From Fibrobacter sp. UWH4 (lineage in GTDB: Bacteria; Fibrobacterota; Fibrobacteria; Fibrobacterales; Fibrobacteraceae), in the NCBI RefSeq assembly GCF_900142475.1, contig NZ_FRAY01000006.1:1-64000 (forward strand): a stretch of DNA of 64,000 bases, read 5' to 3'. The position numbers were made by a program, and so were the translations under genes. Within the stretch, counting starts at the first letter, position 1; every line of letters begins with the position of its first letter. Shown in pieces: positions 28,346-38,400 of this stretch. A model generated the notes under the pieces. It saw only the letters and a list, made by a program, of their open reading frames with translations, was not told the origin of the DNA and did not search any database.

Positions 28346-29833
28346 TTACAGCATTTTCCCGGTTTCGAGGAACCGGCGGTGCATCTCAAAGGCACGTTCC
28401 AGGGCAATCGGCATGTGGATTCCCTTGGCGTGCTTCAGACTATATTCCAAAAAGTCCGTCAGGGGTTCGCGAAAATCCGGGTGCGCACAATTCTTGATAA
28501 TGAGTCTTGCACGTTCTTCGGCAGGAAGCCCACGCAAGTCGGCAAGGCCTTGCTCCGTCACAAAAATCATCGTGTCGTGATCCGTCTGGTCCACATGACT
28601 CACGTAAGGCACAATCGAACTGATGGCGCCATTTTTTGCAACCGACGGCGTCAGAAAAATGCCCAGTGCGCAGTTCCTTGCAAAGTCGGCGGCACCGCCG
28701 ATTCCGTTCATCATCGCAGAGCCCGAGACAAGGCTGCTGTTCACATTGCCAAAGATATCCACTTCCAGCGCCGTGTTCATCGAAATGACTCCCACGCGGC
28801 GAATCACGTCGGGGCTATTGCTCACTTCCTGCTGGCGAAGCACCAAGTGCTTTTTCCATTCAGCGCTATTTTCAACAAATTCCTTCTGCGCTCCTTCAGA
28901 CAAAGTAAGAGCCGTGCCCGAAGCGACACCGAGTTTTCCTTTTTTCAGCAGCGGGAATACGGCTTCCTGGATGACTTCAGTATAAAGGTCGATGGTTCCG
29001 AGGCGGCTGTCATCGGACATGGCACTCAAAACAGCATTAGCGACTTTACCCACGCCGCTCTGGAACGCAAGTCCCTTGGGGAGTCTGCCCTTACTCTCTT
29101 CGAAACAGATAAAGTCCAAAATGCGTTCGCCAATGTTCCTGGAAACTTCGTCGGGTTCCACGAACGGATTTACCTCGTCAAGGCGAGAAGTCTCGACAAC
29201 CGCAATGACTTTATTCGTATCAATCTTGACAAATTCACCGCCAACACGGTCCCCGGCACTATAGATGGGGAGCGGCTTTGCATGCGGCGGGAGTTCCGGG
29301 AGTGCCGTGTCGTGGATTCCCATAAAGGAATCTCCGAGACGCGTATTCAGTTCCAGGATAATCTTCGGCGCCATCTCCAGGTAAGTCACCGAATTTCCGC
29401 CCGAGGTCGAAAGGCACACGCGACCATCGCCCAGAATCGCAGAAACTTCGATGATGGCGACCGTCGGCGCAGGCACCGCACCGGTACGAACCAGGTAACC
29501 CATCTTGCCGAGGTGCGCGTCGATGTACTTGATTTCACCTGCGTTAATCGCCTTGCGAAGACTCGGATTGCTCTGGTAGGGCATTCTGAGGCTCACCGCA
29601 CCGGCACGCGCAAGAGCGCCATCGCAGCTATCTCCAGTCGACGCGCCCGAAAAAAGCGTCACCTTGAAAGGCTTACCTTCGGCATGCAACTTTTCGGCAC
29701 GCGCGGCCAAAGCCGTGGGAACCTCCTTGGGGTAACCCGCCAAGGTAAATCCAGAAACTCCGAGCACATCGCCATCGTTGATCATCGCCGCGGCATCGAC
29801 CGCAGAACACTTTTTAGAATCAAACCAATTCAT
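28346..29833 (-). CDS. acetyl-CoA hydrolase/transferase family (succinyl-CoA:acetate CoA-transferase type)
   Basis: A 495-residue cytosolic enzyme of the Cat1/Ach1 class of family I CoA-transferases, with the N-terminal GVSGFTLAGYPKEVP segment, FSGASTG, and the central YTEVIQE segment where the family's covalent glutamate is expected, plus SGSAMMNGIGGAADFARN and FVTEQGLADLRGL. In a succinate- and acetate-forming fermenter the likely reaction moves CoA between succinyl-CoA or acetyl-CoA and free acids; direction is an inference. On the minus strand TAATTT lies 6 nt before the ATG, again with no Shine-Dalgarno sequence. AATTC repeats lie upstream. Confidence 0.88.
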   Translation of the reverse strand: MNWFDSKKCSAVDAAAMINDGDVLGVSGFTLAGYPKEVPTALAARAEKLHAEGKPFKVTLFSGASTGDSCDGALARAGAVSLRMPYQSNPSLRKAINAGEIKYIDAHLGKMGYLVRTGAVPAPTVAIIEVSAILGDGRVCLSTSGGNSVTYLEMAPKIILELNTRLGDSFMGIHDTALPELPPHAKPLPIYSAGDRVGGEFVKIDTNKVIAVVETSRLDEVNPFVEPDEVSRNIGERILDFICFEESKGRLPKGLAFQSGVGKVANAVLSAMSDDSRLGTIDLYTEVIQEAVFPLLKKGKLGVASGTALTLSEGAQKEFVENSAEWKKHLVLRQQEVSNSPDVIRRVGVISMNTALEVDIFGNVNSSLVSGSAMMNGIGGAADFARNCALGIFLTPSVAKNGAISSIVPYVSHVDQTDHDTMIFVTEQGLADLRGLPAEERARLIIKNCAHPDFREPLTDFLEYSLKHAKGIHMPIALERAFEMHRRFLETGKML

Positions 29834-29861
29834 ACGATAAAATTAGATAAAAAGGCATCTT

Positions 29862-29932
29862 AGTTCAGAATTCGGAATTCAGAATTCAGAGATTTTATCA
29901 TTTCCGAATTCCGAAATCCGAAATCCGAATTG
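29862..29932. repeat. AATTC-rich inverted repeat element upstream of gtrA-like gene
   Basis: GAATTCGGAATTCAGAATTC on the left is answered on the right by CCGAATTCCGAAATCCGAA, so the element can fold back on itself. Confidence 0.75.
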
Positions 29933-29938
29933 TATATT
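29933..29938 (+). promoter_or_regulatory. -10 element for a probably leaderless mRNA (GtrA-like gene)
   Basis: TATATT ends 7 nt before the GTG start at 29946. Confidence 0.45.
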
Positions 29939-29945
29939 TTTCCAT

Positions 29946-30356
29946 GTGAAGCATTTCATCAAGTACAATATCATCGGCGTCATGAACACGCTCATTACCC
30001 TCGCCTCGGTCTGGGTGATGCATCAGCTGCTTGACTGGAACCTGGAACTTTCCAATTTTCTCGGATTCATCTTCGGCGCCATCAACAGCTACCTGATGAA
30101 CCGCATCTGGAATTTCAAGAGCACGAACCGGAAACGCACCGAAGTCATCCGATTCGTCATCGTCTTCGCTGCCGCCTACCTCCTTAACCTCGCCACTCTC
30201 GAAGCAACCGTCTACGCACTTGACACCGCCTGGTGCAAGCCATTTACCGAATTCATTTCGCAGTACATGAAACCCGGCTTCTTCGCAAACATCATCGCGA
30301 ACGGCGTTTATGTGGTTGCAAGCTTTACGCTGTATAAGAAGTGGGTGTTTAGGTAA
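29946..30356 (+). CDS. GtrA family membrane protein
   Basis: A 136-residue inner-membrane protein with four helices, matching the GtrA/DPMS-associated family: FIKYNIIGVMNTLITLASV at the start, the NFLGFIFGAINSYLMNRIWNF core and a C-terminal YKKWVF. Family members help move undecaprenyl-linked sugars across the membrane in O-antigen or teichoic-acid modification. The GTG start at 29946 gives the family's usual N-terminus. No glycosyltransferase partner is adjacent. The stop codon TAA is formed by the first bases of the 37-bp repeat array that follows. Confidence 0.82.
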   Translation: MKHFIKYNIIGVMNTLITLASVWVMHQLLDWNLELSNFLGFIFGAINSYLMNRIWNFKSTNRKRTEVIRFVIVFAAAYLLNLATLEATVYALDTAWCKPFTEFISQYMKPGFFANIIANGVYVVASFTLYKKWVFR

Positions 30357-30640
30357 TTCTGAATTCGGAATTCAGAGTTCGGAGTTGTGATAATTCGGAA
30401 TCCAGAGTTCAGAATTCGGAGTTGTGATAATTCGGAATTCAGAGTTCAGAATTCGGAGTTGCGATAATTCGGAATTCAGTGTTCAGAGTTCGGAGTTGTG
30501 ATAATTCGGAATTCAGTGTTCAGAATTCGGAGTTGCGATAATTCGGAATCCAGAGTTCAGAATTCGGAGTTGTGATAATTCGGAATTCAGTGTTCAGAGT
30601 TCGGAGTTGTGATAATTCGGAATTCAGCGTTCGGAGTTAA
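30354..30640. repeat. 37-bp tandem repeat array, about 7.7 copies
   Basis: The string GATAATTCGG recurs at 30389, 30426, 30463, 30500, 30537, 30574 and 30611, exactly every 37 bp, with a partial unit before and after. Units differ by a few substitutions (TCAGAG/TCAGTG, TTGTGA/TTGCGA). They are built of the AATTC motif found elsewhere in the window. There are no unique spacers, so this is not a CRISPR array. The array starts at the stop codon of the preceding gene. Confidence 0.95.
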
Positions 30641-30676
30641 AGGAAATTTTAATTTCAGTGTTGGTTTTATTCATAC

Positions 30677-30708
30677 AAAAAAGGGTGCCTTTGCGGCGAC
30701 CCTTTTTT
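30677..30708 (-). terminator. terminator of the OmpA/type 3 repeat gene
   Basis: AAAAAAGGGT (30677-30686) pairs with ACCCTTTTTT (30699-30708); on the minus strand the hairpin ends in a T-run. Confidence 0.8.
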
Positions 30709-30744
30709 GCAGCGGAGCTGCACTTTTTTTTTCAAGATTTCCGA

Positions 30745-33192
30745 TTAGAACGGTACGAGTTCAACACGGCGGTTCTTGGAGCGGCCCTTCTTCGTCTTGT
30801 TGTCGGCGATCGGCTTGTCGGAACCGAAGCCCACGGCGCGAAGGCGGTCAGGAGAAATACCGTTCTGGATAAAGTAATCCACCACCACCTGGGCACGGTC
30901 CTGAGAAATCTTCTTGTTGGTTTCTTCGGAACCGGTGTTGTCCGTATGGCCCTGAACTTCGATGTTTGCCGTGCCGAACTTCTTCATCAAGGCAACGATG
31001 TTGTTCAAGGTCTTGTAGCTGGACTTCGTCAGTTTCTTGGAACCGCTCTGGAAGTTAATGCCCTTCTTCAACTGTTCCAAGTCTTCCTTCTTGTTCAGGG
31101 GGCAACCCTTCTTGTCGATGCGGACGCCTTCGAGGGTGTTCGGGCACTTGTCCTGATAGTCAGGTACGCCGTCCTTGTCGGTGTCAATCGGGCAACCGAG
31201 GGTGTCGACCGCTGCACCTGCAGGAGTATTCGGGCACTTGTCAGCGGCATCGTAGACACCATCCTTGTCGGCATCGGCGCTGCAACCCGTAGAGTCAACA
31301 GGCACGCCCTGCTGAGTGTTCGGGCACTGGTCAAGACCATCGGGCACGCCGTCCTTGTCGAAGTCGAGCGGGCAACCGGTGTTGTCAACCGTCATACCGA
31401 TCTTGGTATCCTGGCACTTATCGAGAGCATCAGGCACGCCATCCTTGTCGGCATCAGCCGGGCAACCGGTGGAATCAACGGCCAAGCCCTGCTTGGTGTT
31501 CGGGCACTGGTCAACCGCATCAGGAATACCGTCGCCATCATAGTCGCCTTCGCAGCCTTCCGCATTCACCTGGGCACCTTCGCGAGTGTTCGGGCACTTG
31601 TCGAGAGCATCGGGCACGCCATCCTTGTCGGCGTCAGCCGGGCAACCGAGGGTGTCGACCGGGAGGTTCGCCGGAGTATTCGGGCACTTGTCAAACGCAT
31701 CAGCAATGCCATCCTTGTCGGCGTCGGCCGGGCAACCCGTCGAATCCACAGGCAAGTTGGCCGGGGTATTTTCGCACTTGTCGAGACCGTCGTAGACGCC
31801 GTCCTTGTCGGAATCCTTCGGGCAGCCGAGAGTATCGACCTTCACGCCAGCCAAGGTATTCGGGCACTTGTCAGAAGTATTGGGCACGCCATCGGCATCG
31901 GAATCCGGTTCGCAGCCGAGCGAATCAATCGGAGCGCCTTCGGTGGTGTTCGGGCACTTGTCAAGACCGTCGAGAATACCGTCCTTGTCGGTATCCATCG
32001 GACAGCCGGCCGTATCCACTTCGGCACCGTAAGGAGTCTTTTCACACATGTCGAGGCCATCGATCACGCCGTCCTTGTCGGTATCGATCGGGCAGCCCAG
32101 AGTATCAACCGTGGCCACGTCCGGCGTATGCTGGCACTGGTCCTTTTCATCCGGAACGCCATCGCCGTCTTCGTCGTGCTTGGCGTTGCCACCGAAGCGC
32201 CAGGTCAGGAGAGCCGTACCGGCAATGGTCGGAGTCGGCGCATAACCGTAACGGATTTCACCCTGCTTTGCTTCGTAATGCACGGTGTGGTTTTCAACAC
32301 TCTTCATTTCATCCTTGGTATCGTAGCCAATATTCTTCAAAGTACGGACTGCGATATCTGCACCCAGGGCGAAGTCGATATTCCACGGCAGGTGGAAACG
32401 AAGACCCGGAGTCACGAGCATCGGGTCGTCCATCGGGTCACGACGGTAGGCACCATCCTCGACACGCATTTCACCCGTATATTCCACAAAGATATCAAGC
32501 CAGCTGGTCGGAAGGATATTCAAGCCCGAACCGTAAACAAGCGTATTGGTACCCTTGTCGGCAAACACATAACCCGCATGGAAGTTCCACACGACCGGTA
32601 CACCCAGTGCACCGAAATTCAAGGTAAGCACCAAGGTTCCGGCGAAGTTCACTTCATCCGAAGAATAGGGGTTGGTATTACCCGCATCGTCATTCAGATA
32701 CCACGCATGGCGAGGACGAACGCCAGCACCCTTTTCACCCGTCGGGATATAGACATCGATCAATGCTGCGGCGGCAAAGAAGCTCCTGGCATCCCCCACA
32801 AGACCGGACTTCATCCAGATATCCACGTCACCACGGCTATTTTTCCAAAGATCGCCTTCGCCACTACCGCGCAGGTTGGCATGATCGTAATAAAGAGGCA
32901 GGGATACGCCCAAATCCAGGAATTCCTGCAGACCGACAGCCAGGTGGACATTACCCGACAACGAGCCCGCCTGCGAATGGAAGGAGCGTTCCTGCTTATT
33001 CACCGAGAGCACGCCGCCACGAGACTGGGACCAGGAGTCCAGCGAAACATCGCCACCCGTTCCAATTTCAATGCCGCCCTTCCCCAATGTATAGGCGTTG
33101 TGTTGATGTATACCGGAAGATCCGCCCTGAAGCCCCGACTGGGCAAAGGCAAGACCACCAGCGACCAATGATAAAGCAATGATTTTTTTCAT
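30745..33192 (-). CDS. OmpA-family outer-membrane protein with 12 thrombospondin type 3 calcium-binding repeats
   Basis: An 815-residue protein: signal peptide (1-18), a beta-barrel-like N-terminal part (about 20-340), a repeat region (about 345-700) and an OmpA peptidoglycan-binding domain (about 705-815; INFQSGS, EVQGHTDNTGS, NRRVELVPF). The repeat region has twelve ~35-residue units of the form DxDxDGxxDxxDxC-PNTxxGxxVDxxGC, typical of calcium-filled type 3 repeats that stiffen on binding Ca2+. It would link the outer membrane to peptidoglycan across a long rod. GAGGG precedes the ATG at 33192. A sigma-54 promoter lies at 33241-33256. The repeats are similar at DNA level, so repeat number may vary between strains. 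Confidence 0.92.
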   Translation of the reverse strand: MKKIIALSLVAGGLAFAQSGLQGGSSGIHQHNAYTLGKGGIEIGTGGDVSLDSWSQSRGGVLSVNKQERSFHSQAGSLSGNVHLAVGLQEFLDLGVSLPLYYDHANLRGSGEGDLWKNSRGDVDIWMKSGLVGDARSFFAAAALIDVYIPTGEKGAGVRPRHAWYLNDDAGNTNPYSSDEVNFAGTLVLTLNFGALGVPVVWNFHAGYVFADKGTNTLVYGSGLNILPTSWLDIFVEYTGEMRVEDGAYRRDPMDDPMLVTPGLRFHLPWNIDFALGADIAVRTLKNIGYDTKDEMKSVENHTVHYEAKQGEIRYGYAPTPTIAGTALLTWRFGGNAKHDEDGDGVPDEKDQCQHTPDVATVDTLGCPIDTDKDGVIDGLDMCEKTPYGAEVDTAGCPMDTDKDGILDGLDKCPNTTEGAPIDSLGCEPDSDADGVPNTSDKCPNTLAGVKVDTLGCPKDSDKDGVYDGLDKCENTPANLPVDSTGCPADADKDGIADAFDKCPNTPANLPVDTLGCPADADKDGVPDALDKCPNTREGAQVNAEGCEGDYDGDGIPDAVDQCPNTKQGLAVDSTGCPADADKDGVPDALDKCQDTKIGMTVDNTGCPLDFDKDGVPDGLDQCPNTQQGVPVDSTGCSADADKDGVYDAADKCPNTPAGAAVDTLGCPIDTDKDGVPDYQDKCPNTLEGVRIDKKGCPLNKKEDLEQLKKGINFQSGSKKLTKSSYKTLNNIVALMKKFGTANIEVQGHTDNTGSEETNKKISQDRAQVVVDYFIQNGISPDRLRAVGFGSDKPIADNKTKKGRSKNRRVELVPF

Positions 33193-33240
33193 TGTATCCC
33201 TCGCATGTCTTTATTTCATTATTTCACAATGTAGTATTTT

Positions 33241-33256
33241 TGCAAGTTTAGTGCCA
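33241..33256 (-). promoter_or_regulatory. sigma-54 (-24/-12) promoter of the OmpA/type 3 repeat gene
   Basis: Minus strand TGGCAC (33251-33256), 5-nt spacer, TTGCA (33241-33245): GG and GC have the required spacing and all but one position of the RpoN consensus match (T instead of G after TGGCAC). Transcription would start near 33230, leaving a leader of about 38 nt with GAGGG before the ATG. Confidence 0.75.
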
Positions 33257-33351
33257 AATGTGACCCAGTTCACACCTAAATTTGCATATAAAATCAGAAC
33301 ATTCCGCACAAATGCAACGAAAAGTTTATATTAAGCATCAAAATAGCGATT

Positions 33352-34098
33352 ATGAACCCGATTTTATCTATACAGAATATCCGCCGAGACTTTAAAATGG
33401 GCGAAGAAACGGTCCACGCGCTGCGTGGAGTTTCTTTTGATATCTACCCCGGCGAATTCGTGACCATCATGGGCACCAGCGGGTCGGGCAAGTCGACCAT
33501 GCTGAACATTTTGGGTTGCATGGACAAGCCGACCTCTGGACAGTACATTCTGGACGGGGAACACACCGAAAAACTGAAGCGCGATGCCCTCGCCCGCATC
33601 CGTAGCCAGAAACTTGGATTCGTGTTCCAGAGCTACAACCTGCTCAGCCGCACCACGGCTATCGAAAACGTAGAACTCCCGCTTTTGTACAATTCGAAAA
33701 TTTCGGCAGCGGAACGCCACCGCCGCGCTATCGAGGCGTTAAAGATGGTCGGGCTTGAAGACCGCATGAACCACTTGCCGAACCAAATGTCGGGCGGCCA
33801 GCAGCAACGAGTCGCCATCGCCCGCGCACTCGTAAACGACCCGGTCATCATCTTGGCCGACGAAGCCACCGGAAACCTAGATACGCGTACCAGTTACGAA
33901 ATCATGATGATTTTCCAGGAGCTGAACCGCCAAGGAAAAACCATCGCCTTCGTGACGCATGAACCCGACATCGCGACTTTTAGCGGGCGCACCATTACGC
34001 TGCGCGACGGACTTTTGAAAAAAGACGTGAAGAACGAAACCGTTCAAGACGCCAAAGCCGCATTCGAAGCGCTCCCACCCCCCGAAACTTATGATTAA
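33352..34098 (+). CDS. MacB/LolD-type ABC transporter ATPase
   Basis: A 248-residue ATP-binding subunit. Walker A is GTSGSGKST, the Q-loop [13 protein letters not shown] is of the MacB/LolD/FtsE kind, the signature is [10 protein letters not shown], Walker B ends in [10 protein letters not shown], and the H-loop is FVTHE. It pairs with the permease at 34196-35401, separated by a 97-bp AATTC repeat element. Start codon context is poor: no Shine-Dalgarno sequence before the ATG at 33352. Such pairs export peptides, antibiotics or lipoproteins; no periplasmic adaptor gene is adjacent. Confidence 0.92.
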   Translation: MNPILSIQNIRRDFKMGEETVHALRGVSFDIYPGEFVTIMGTSGSGKSTMLNILGCMDKPTSGQYILDGEHTEKLKRDALARIRSQKLGFVFQSYNLLSRTTAIENVELPLLYNSKISAAERHRRAIEALKMVGLEDRMNHLPNQMSGGQQQRVAIARALVNDPVIILADEATGNLDTRTSYEIMMIFQELNRQGKTIAFVTHEPDIATFSGRTITLRDGLLKKDVKNETVQDAKAAFEALPPPETYD

Positions 34099-34190
34099 TT
34101 CAGATTTCGGAATTCAGAATTAAGAATTATTTTCAACTCTGAATTCCAAATTAACTTCAACTCCGAAATCCGAACTCTGAAATCCGAATT
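34096..34190. repeat. AATTC-rich inverted repeat element between ABC transporter genes
   Basis: Motifs such as TTCGGAATTCAGAATTAAG on the left and CCGAAATCCGAACTCTGAAA on the right form an imperfect inverted repeat. The TAA stop of the ATPase gene is part of the element, and it ends 6 nt before the permease ATG. Confidence 0.7.
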
Positions 34191-34195
34191 CACAC

Positions 34196-35401
34196 ATGTC
34201 TCCTTTTACTCTTATAAAAATTGCACTCAAGGCTTTGCTCCGTAACCGCATGCGCACCTTCCTTTCGGTGCTAGGCATCGTGATCGGTGTCGCAGCCGTC
34301 ATCACCATGGTCGCCATGGGCGAAGGTTCCAAAAAATCCATCAAGGAACAGATGACCGCCATGGGCACGAACGCCATCATCATCATGCCGAACCGCGACC
34401 GTCGCGGCGGCGTGCAAATGGAATCCACCGAATCGCTCGAAGAAGCCGACGTCATCGCGATCCGCGAAAACGCCACCTACATTAACGGCGTCTCGCCCAT
34501 GATAACCGTAGGCGGGCAGGCCATTGTAGGCAACAACAACTCCCCCACGGCCTTGAGCGGCGTATCGGCCGACTACCTGAAAATCCGCAACTACGAAATC
34601 GAAGACGGCGTCATGTTCGACGACCAGGCAGACCGCATGGCCAAAGTCTGCGTGATTGGCCAGACCGTCGTGAAAAATCTGTTCCCCGAAGGCGACCCCA
34701 TCGGCAAAACCATCCGCTACAAGAGCATTCCGCTCAAGGTCATCGGTACCCTAAAGGCGAAAGGCTCCGGCGATTTCGGGCAAGACAACGACGACGTGAT
34801 TTTTACACCCTACCAAACCGTGATGAAGCGGTTCAACGCCACCACGAACATCCGCCAGATTTACGCGAATTCTATTGGCGAGGGCTACGCGGCGCAGGCC
34901 ACCGAAGAAATCATGGGAATCTTGAAAGAACGCCGCAGCTGGACAAAGCCCACCGACCCCTTCCGCGTTTTTACCCAAGAAGAAATGATCCAGATGGTCA
35001 CCAGCACCTCGGACATGCTCTCGCTGGTGCTGACCGCGATTGCAGGAATTAGTTTGTTTGTAGGCGGCATCGGCATCATGAACATTATGTACGTGTCCGT
35101 GACCGAACGCACCAAGGAAATCGGCCTGCGTATGGCTATCGGTGCCCGCGGCCGCGACATTCTGTTGCAGTTCCTTTTTGAATCGGTCATCATCAGCCTG
35201 CTTGGCGGCGCCATCGGGATCGCCCTTGGCATTGCCGCTTCCGAGACGGTCAAGATTGCCATGAACTGGCCCATGAGCGTGTCCATCACGAGCGTTATCG
35301 TGAGCTTTGGCGTGTGCTTTGCCACCGGAGTCTTTTTCGGATGGTACCCGGCCCGCAAGGCATCTCGCCTGGATCCCATCGAAGCGCTACGATTCGAATA
35401 A
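34196..35401 (+). CDS. MacB-type ABC transporter permease
   Basis: A 401-residue inner-membrane subunit with the MacB architecture: one helix at about 18-42 (FLSVLGIVIGVAAVITMVAMGEG), a periplasmic MacB core domain (about 45-245), then three helices of the FtsX-type domain, ending in the conserved YPARKASRLDPIEALRFE. It works with the preceding ATPase in an ATP-driven mechanotransmission cycle. The start ATG lies against the repeat element and lacks a clear ribosome-binding site. A partner outer-membrane channel could be the TolC-type protein at 20201-21511, but this is a guess. Confidence 0.92.
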   Translation: MSPFTLIKIALKALLRNRMRTFLSVLGIVIGVAAVITMVAMGEGSKKSIKEQMTAMGTNAIIIMPNRDRRGGVQMESTESLEEADVIAIRENATYINGVSPMITVGGQAIVGNNNSPTALSGVSADYLKIRNYEIEDGVMFDDQADRMAKVCVIGQTVVKNLFPEGDPIGKTIRYKSIPLKVIGTLKAKGSGDFGQDNDDVIFTPYQTVMKRFNATTNIRQIYANSIGEGYAAQATEEIMGILKERRSWTKPTDPFRVFTQEEMIQMVTSTSDMLSLVLTAIAGISLFVGGIGIMNIMYVSVTERTKEIGLRMAIGARGRDILLQFLFESVIISLLGGAIGIALGIAASETVKIAMNWPMSVSITSVIVSFGVCFATGVFFGWYPARKASRLDPIEALRFE

Positions 35402-35487
35402 TATGTAATACAGGTCACAAAAACTTACTTTTTGCTTACAAAAGGAATAGAAGATGCTATATTGAATCTGAATAATCGGAGGATGAT

Positions 35488-38400
35488 ATGCATCTTAAAA
35501 ATTCGACGGGGGTTATAGCCTCTACCCTGGCCGCTCTTTCTGCAACCGCAGCAATGGCCGCTACCACGCCATACGACCTGATTCGCCCGACCTGGCCCTT
35601 GAGCTGGGACGCGAAAGTGTTCGAAAACTTTGACACGACGGTCACCAAGAAAACAGGTATGCTTCCGAAAGAGGCTACTCCCGCAAGTTTTAAGGCGGGG
35701 GCGATGATGCCCGACACCTTGGACCAGGCCTACCTTGACGCCATCAACACCAAGATTTCGCCGATTCGCGTGAACCAGGCGGGCTACCTCAAGAGCGATA
35801 AAGAGCGCCAGTTCTACTTTGTGGGCAGCAAGGCGACGGAATTTGAAGTCGTGGATGCAGACGGCAAGTCGCTCAGCACCAAGATTACCGGAACGTTTAC
35901 CGCAACCGAAACGACAACCAAGAGCGACTGGACAATTATTGCTGGCACCGACGTAGCAACAAACGACCCGAAACGCTACAAGGTTGAAATCACCGGACCT
36001 GAAGGCAATATCTTTGTCGGCAAAATCCCGCAGAACGTACCTACCGAAAAGCGCCTGCGTATCAAGGTCGGAGACGAAATCTCCAGCACCTTCATTGTGA
36101 GCGACGACGTTTACACCATGGCAAAAGACGCCTCCCTGAAGTTCTTCGGCATCCAGCGTAGCGGTAATTCCGAATCGTGGTTCCACGGCCCGAGCCATAC
36201 CAAAGATGGCGGCGGCAAGGTGGTAGTTATTGAAAACAACAAGTCCGTGGCTGCTGAAGGCTATACATCGAAAGAAGGCGCCTTGCAGGGCGGCTGGTAC
36301 GACGCAGGAGACCACCTGAAGGAATCCCAAACGCAAGCCTTCGCCTTTGCAGCACTCGCCGTGATGTCCGCCACGAACCCCGCCAAGGACGTAGACCACT
36401 ACGCTTACAACCAAGGTGAATTTGTAAAGACCGACGGCGTGCCCGATGTTCTGCGTGAAGCCAAACACGGTGCCGACTTTTTCTTGAAAGCGTACGAATT
36501 CGCCAAGGGCGTCGTTGACGATATGCCCGTTTCCGTGGGTAACTTCGGCAGTGATCACGGCTGGTGGGGGCGCCCGGAAGTTCAAGACTATGTAACCGTT
36601 ACCGGCCGCGGAGGTCCAACCGAACGCGATGTACGACTCGGCGAACTCGGCGCCAACATTTCCAGTGAAATTGCTGCTGGCCTTGCCATTCTCAGCAAGG
36701 ACTACGCCAAATACGACAGGAAGTTTGCAGACAGTTGCTTGGTGGTAGCTGAAAAGATGTACGACTTCGCCAAGGCTCTTGCTCAAGGCAAAGACAAATA
36801 CGACGGCGACAAGCCCTTTGTCAATAATAAACAGGCTGCAGGTTGGGGTTCGCTTGCCTATATGGGCAACAACGAATTTACCGACGACTTGGCACTCGCT
36901 TCGGTGGCGCTCCTGTACGCTACAGGCAAAAAAGATTACGCCGACGACGCTTTACGTAATAAAGAGTTATACGATGGTCAAAGAGAACTCAATTGTGCCG
37001 GCTGTTTTAACGGTGGATGGTTCATGACTAATAATTACGGAGGCATGTTAAAGAGTTCCAAAAATACAAGCTGGGCAAACGCACATTCATACGCCCTATA
37101 CGCTCTGTACAAGTTAATTCTTGCCGACAAGTCCAAGGCTACATCTGAATATGGGCTTACCGAAGATGAACGCCTTGCCGCTATTGAAGACTGCCTTGCC
37201 GATATGATCGACAACATCAGTTACCTAAGCAGCTCAGGCAATTCCATCACGCTCCCTGCACCGGAAACAGGCAAACTATTATCAAACACCGTCAGCTACG
37301 ATCCCATCTGGTACACTATGTTGACTGATCAGGCATGGATTTTCAATGGTTATCAAGCCGGCAACATCTTTGAAGTATTGGCATACGCCGACGTGGCCGC
37401 CGATATCGAAAAGCAGGGCGTCACGCTCCCGGCCATGGCAAGCACAGGCCTTAAAGCAAGCGAAATGCGCCAGCTCGGTATCAATCAGTTGAACTACCTA
37501 TTCGGCGTAAACCCGTGGGACATCTCGTTTGTGTATGGCGTAGGCGACAAGAATGACGCGCACCCCTTCCACAGGGCAGCAAACCCCGAAGGCAAAAATT
37601 GGCCGGGCCTCGCTTATAAATACAACGCCCCTGTCGGAGCCCTGGTAGGCTGGCAAGACCCCGCCACAACTTCAATGAATCCTGACAGATTGAGCTGGGA
37701 AAACTTCTATATCTCCGAGGTGACGCTCAACGCAGCAACACTTTTGACATCTGCCCTCACCCTCGTGAGTAACGGCGGTAGCGACTACTACGAAAAGAAG
37801 TGCGATAACTGCGATACCACGGAAGCCTCGCCCTTCTCCAACGAGGTTTATACAACGGCATACCACTACACGATCAATAAAATGGACTTTTTTAATGTTC
37901 AATTCGTCAACGAAACCCTGGATGACCTCGATAGCGTTGTCGCCTACATCTATTTTGATGCAAGCGAAGAAGATATTGACGCTTGCGGAGCCATATTCGA
38001 CAATGACATTTGTCAAGCCTACGACATCGGCGGTTTTAATAAAGTCTGCGATAATGACCGAGAACTTAGAAACCTTTTGAGAAGCACCCCTCCAGTAAAG
38101 GTCGAAGACACCTACAATAAAGACAAGAATACCTACACTTGGGCACAGGCCATCAGTGTCGGCACCATTGGCCTTGGCGGCAGGCTTCGTCTTGACATAA
38201 GCATTTCTTCTGGCGTTAAACAAAATAACGTGTGCGAAACATTTCGCACGCCCTCCAAGGTCAAAGTCACTGACGGCTGGAGCTTTACCGCCCACTCTGA
38301 ATCCAAGGACGCCCCGGCCTACGACGGCGCTCCTGACTGGGACAAAGACCAGGGCGATATTCAGCAGCCGCCTCGTGACCCGTACAACGTCATTCGCAGC

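Noticed and set aside
30354-30640. Regular 37-bp repeats as a possible CRISPR array
   Set aside because: Repeats are directly contiguous with no unique spacers, and no cas gene is near.
30658-33171. An 837-codon rightward frame opposite the OmpA/type 3 repeat gene
   Set aside because: The repetitive peptide is the antisense reading of the twelve calcium-binding repeats.
33257-33351. A further sigma-54 promoter for the ABC transporter on the plus strand
   Set aside because: TTGCAT is present, but no GG element occurs at the required distance upstream.
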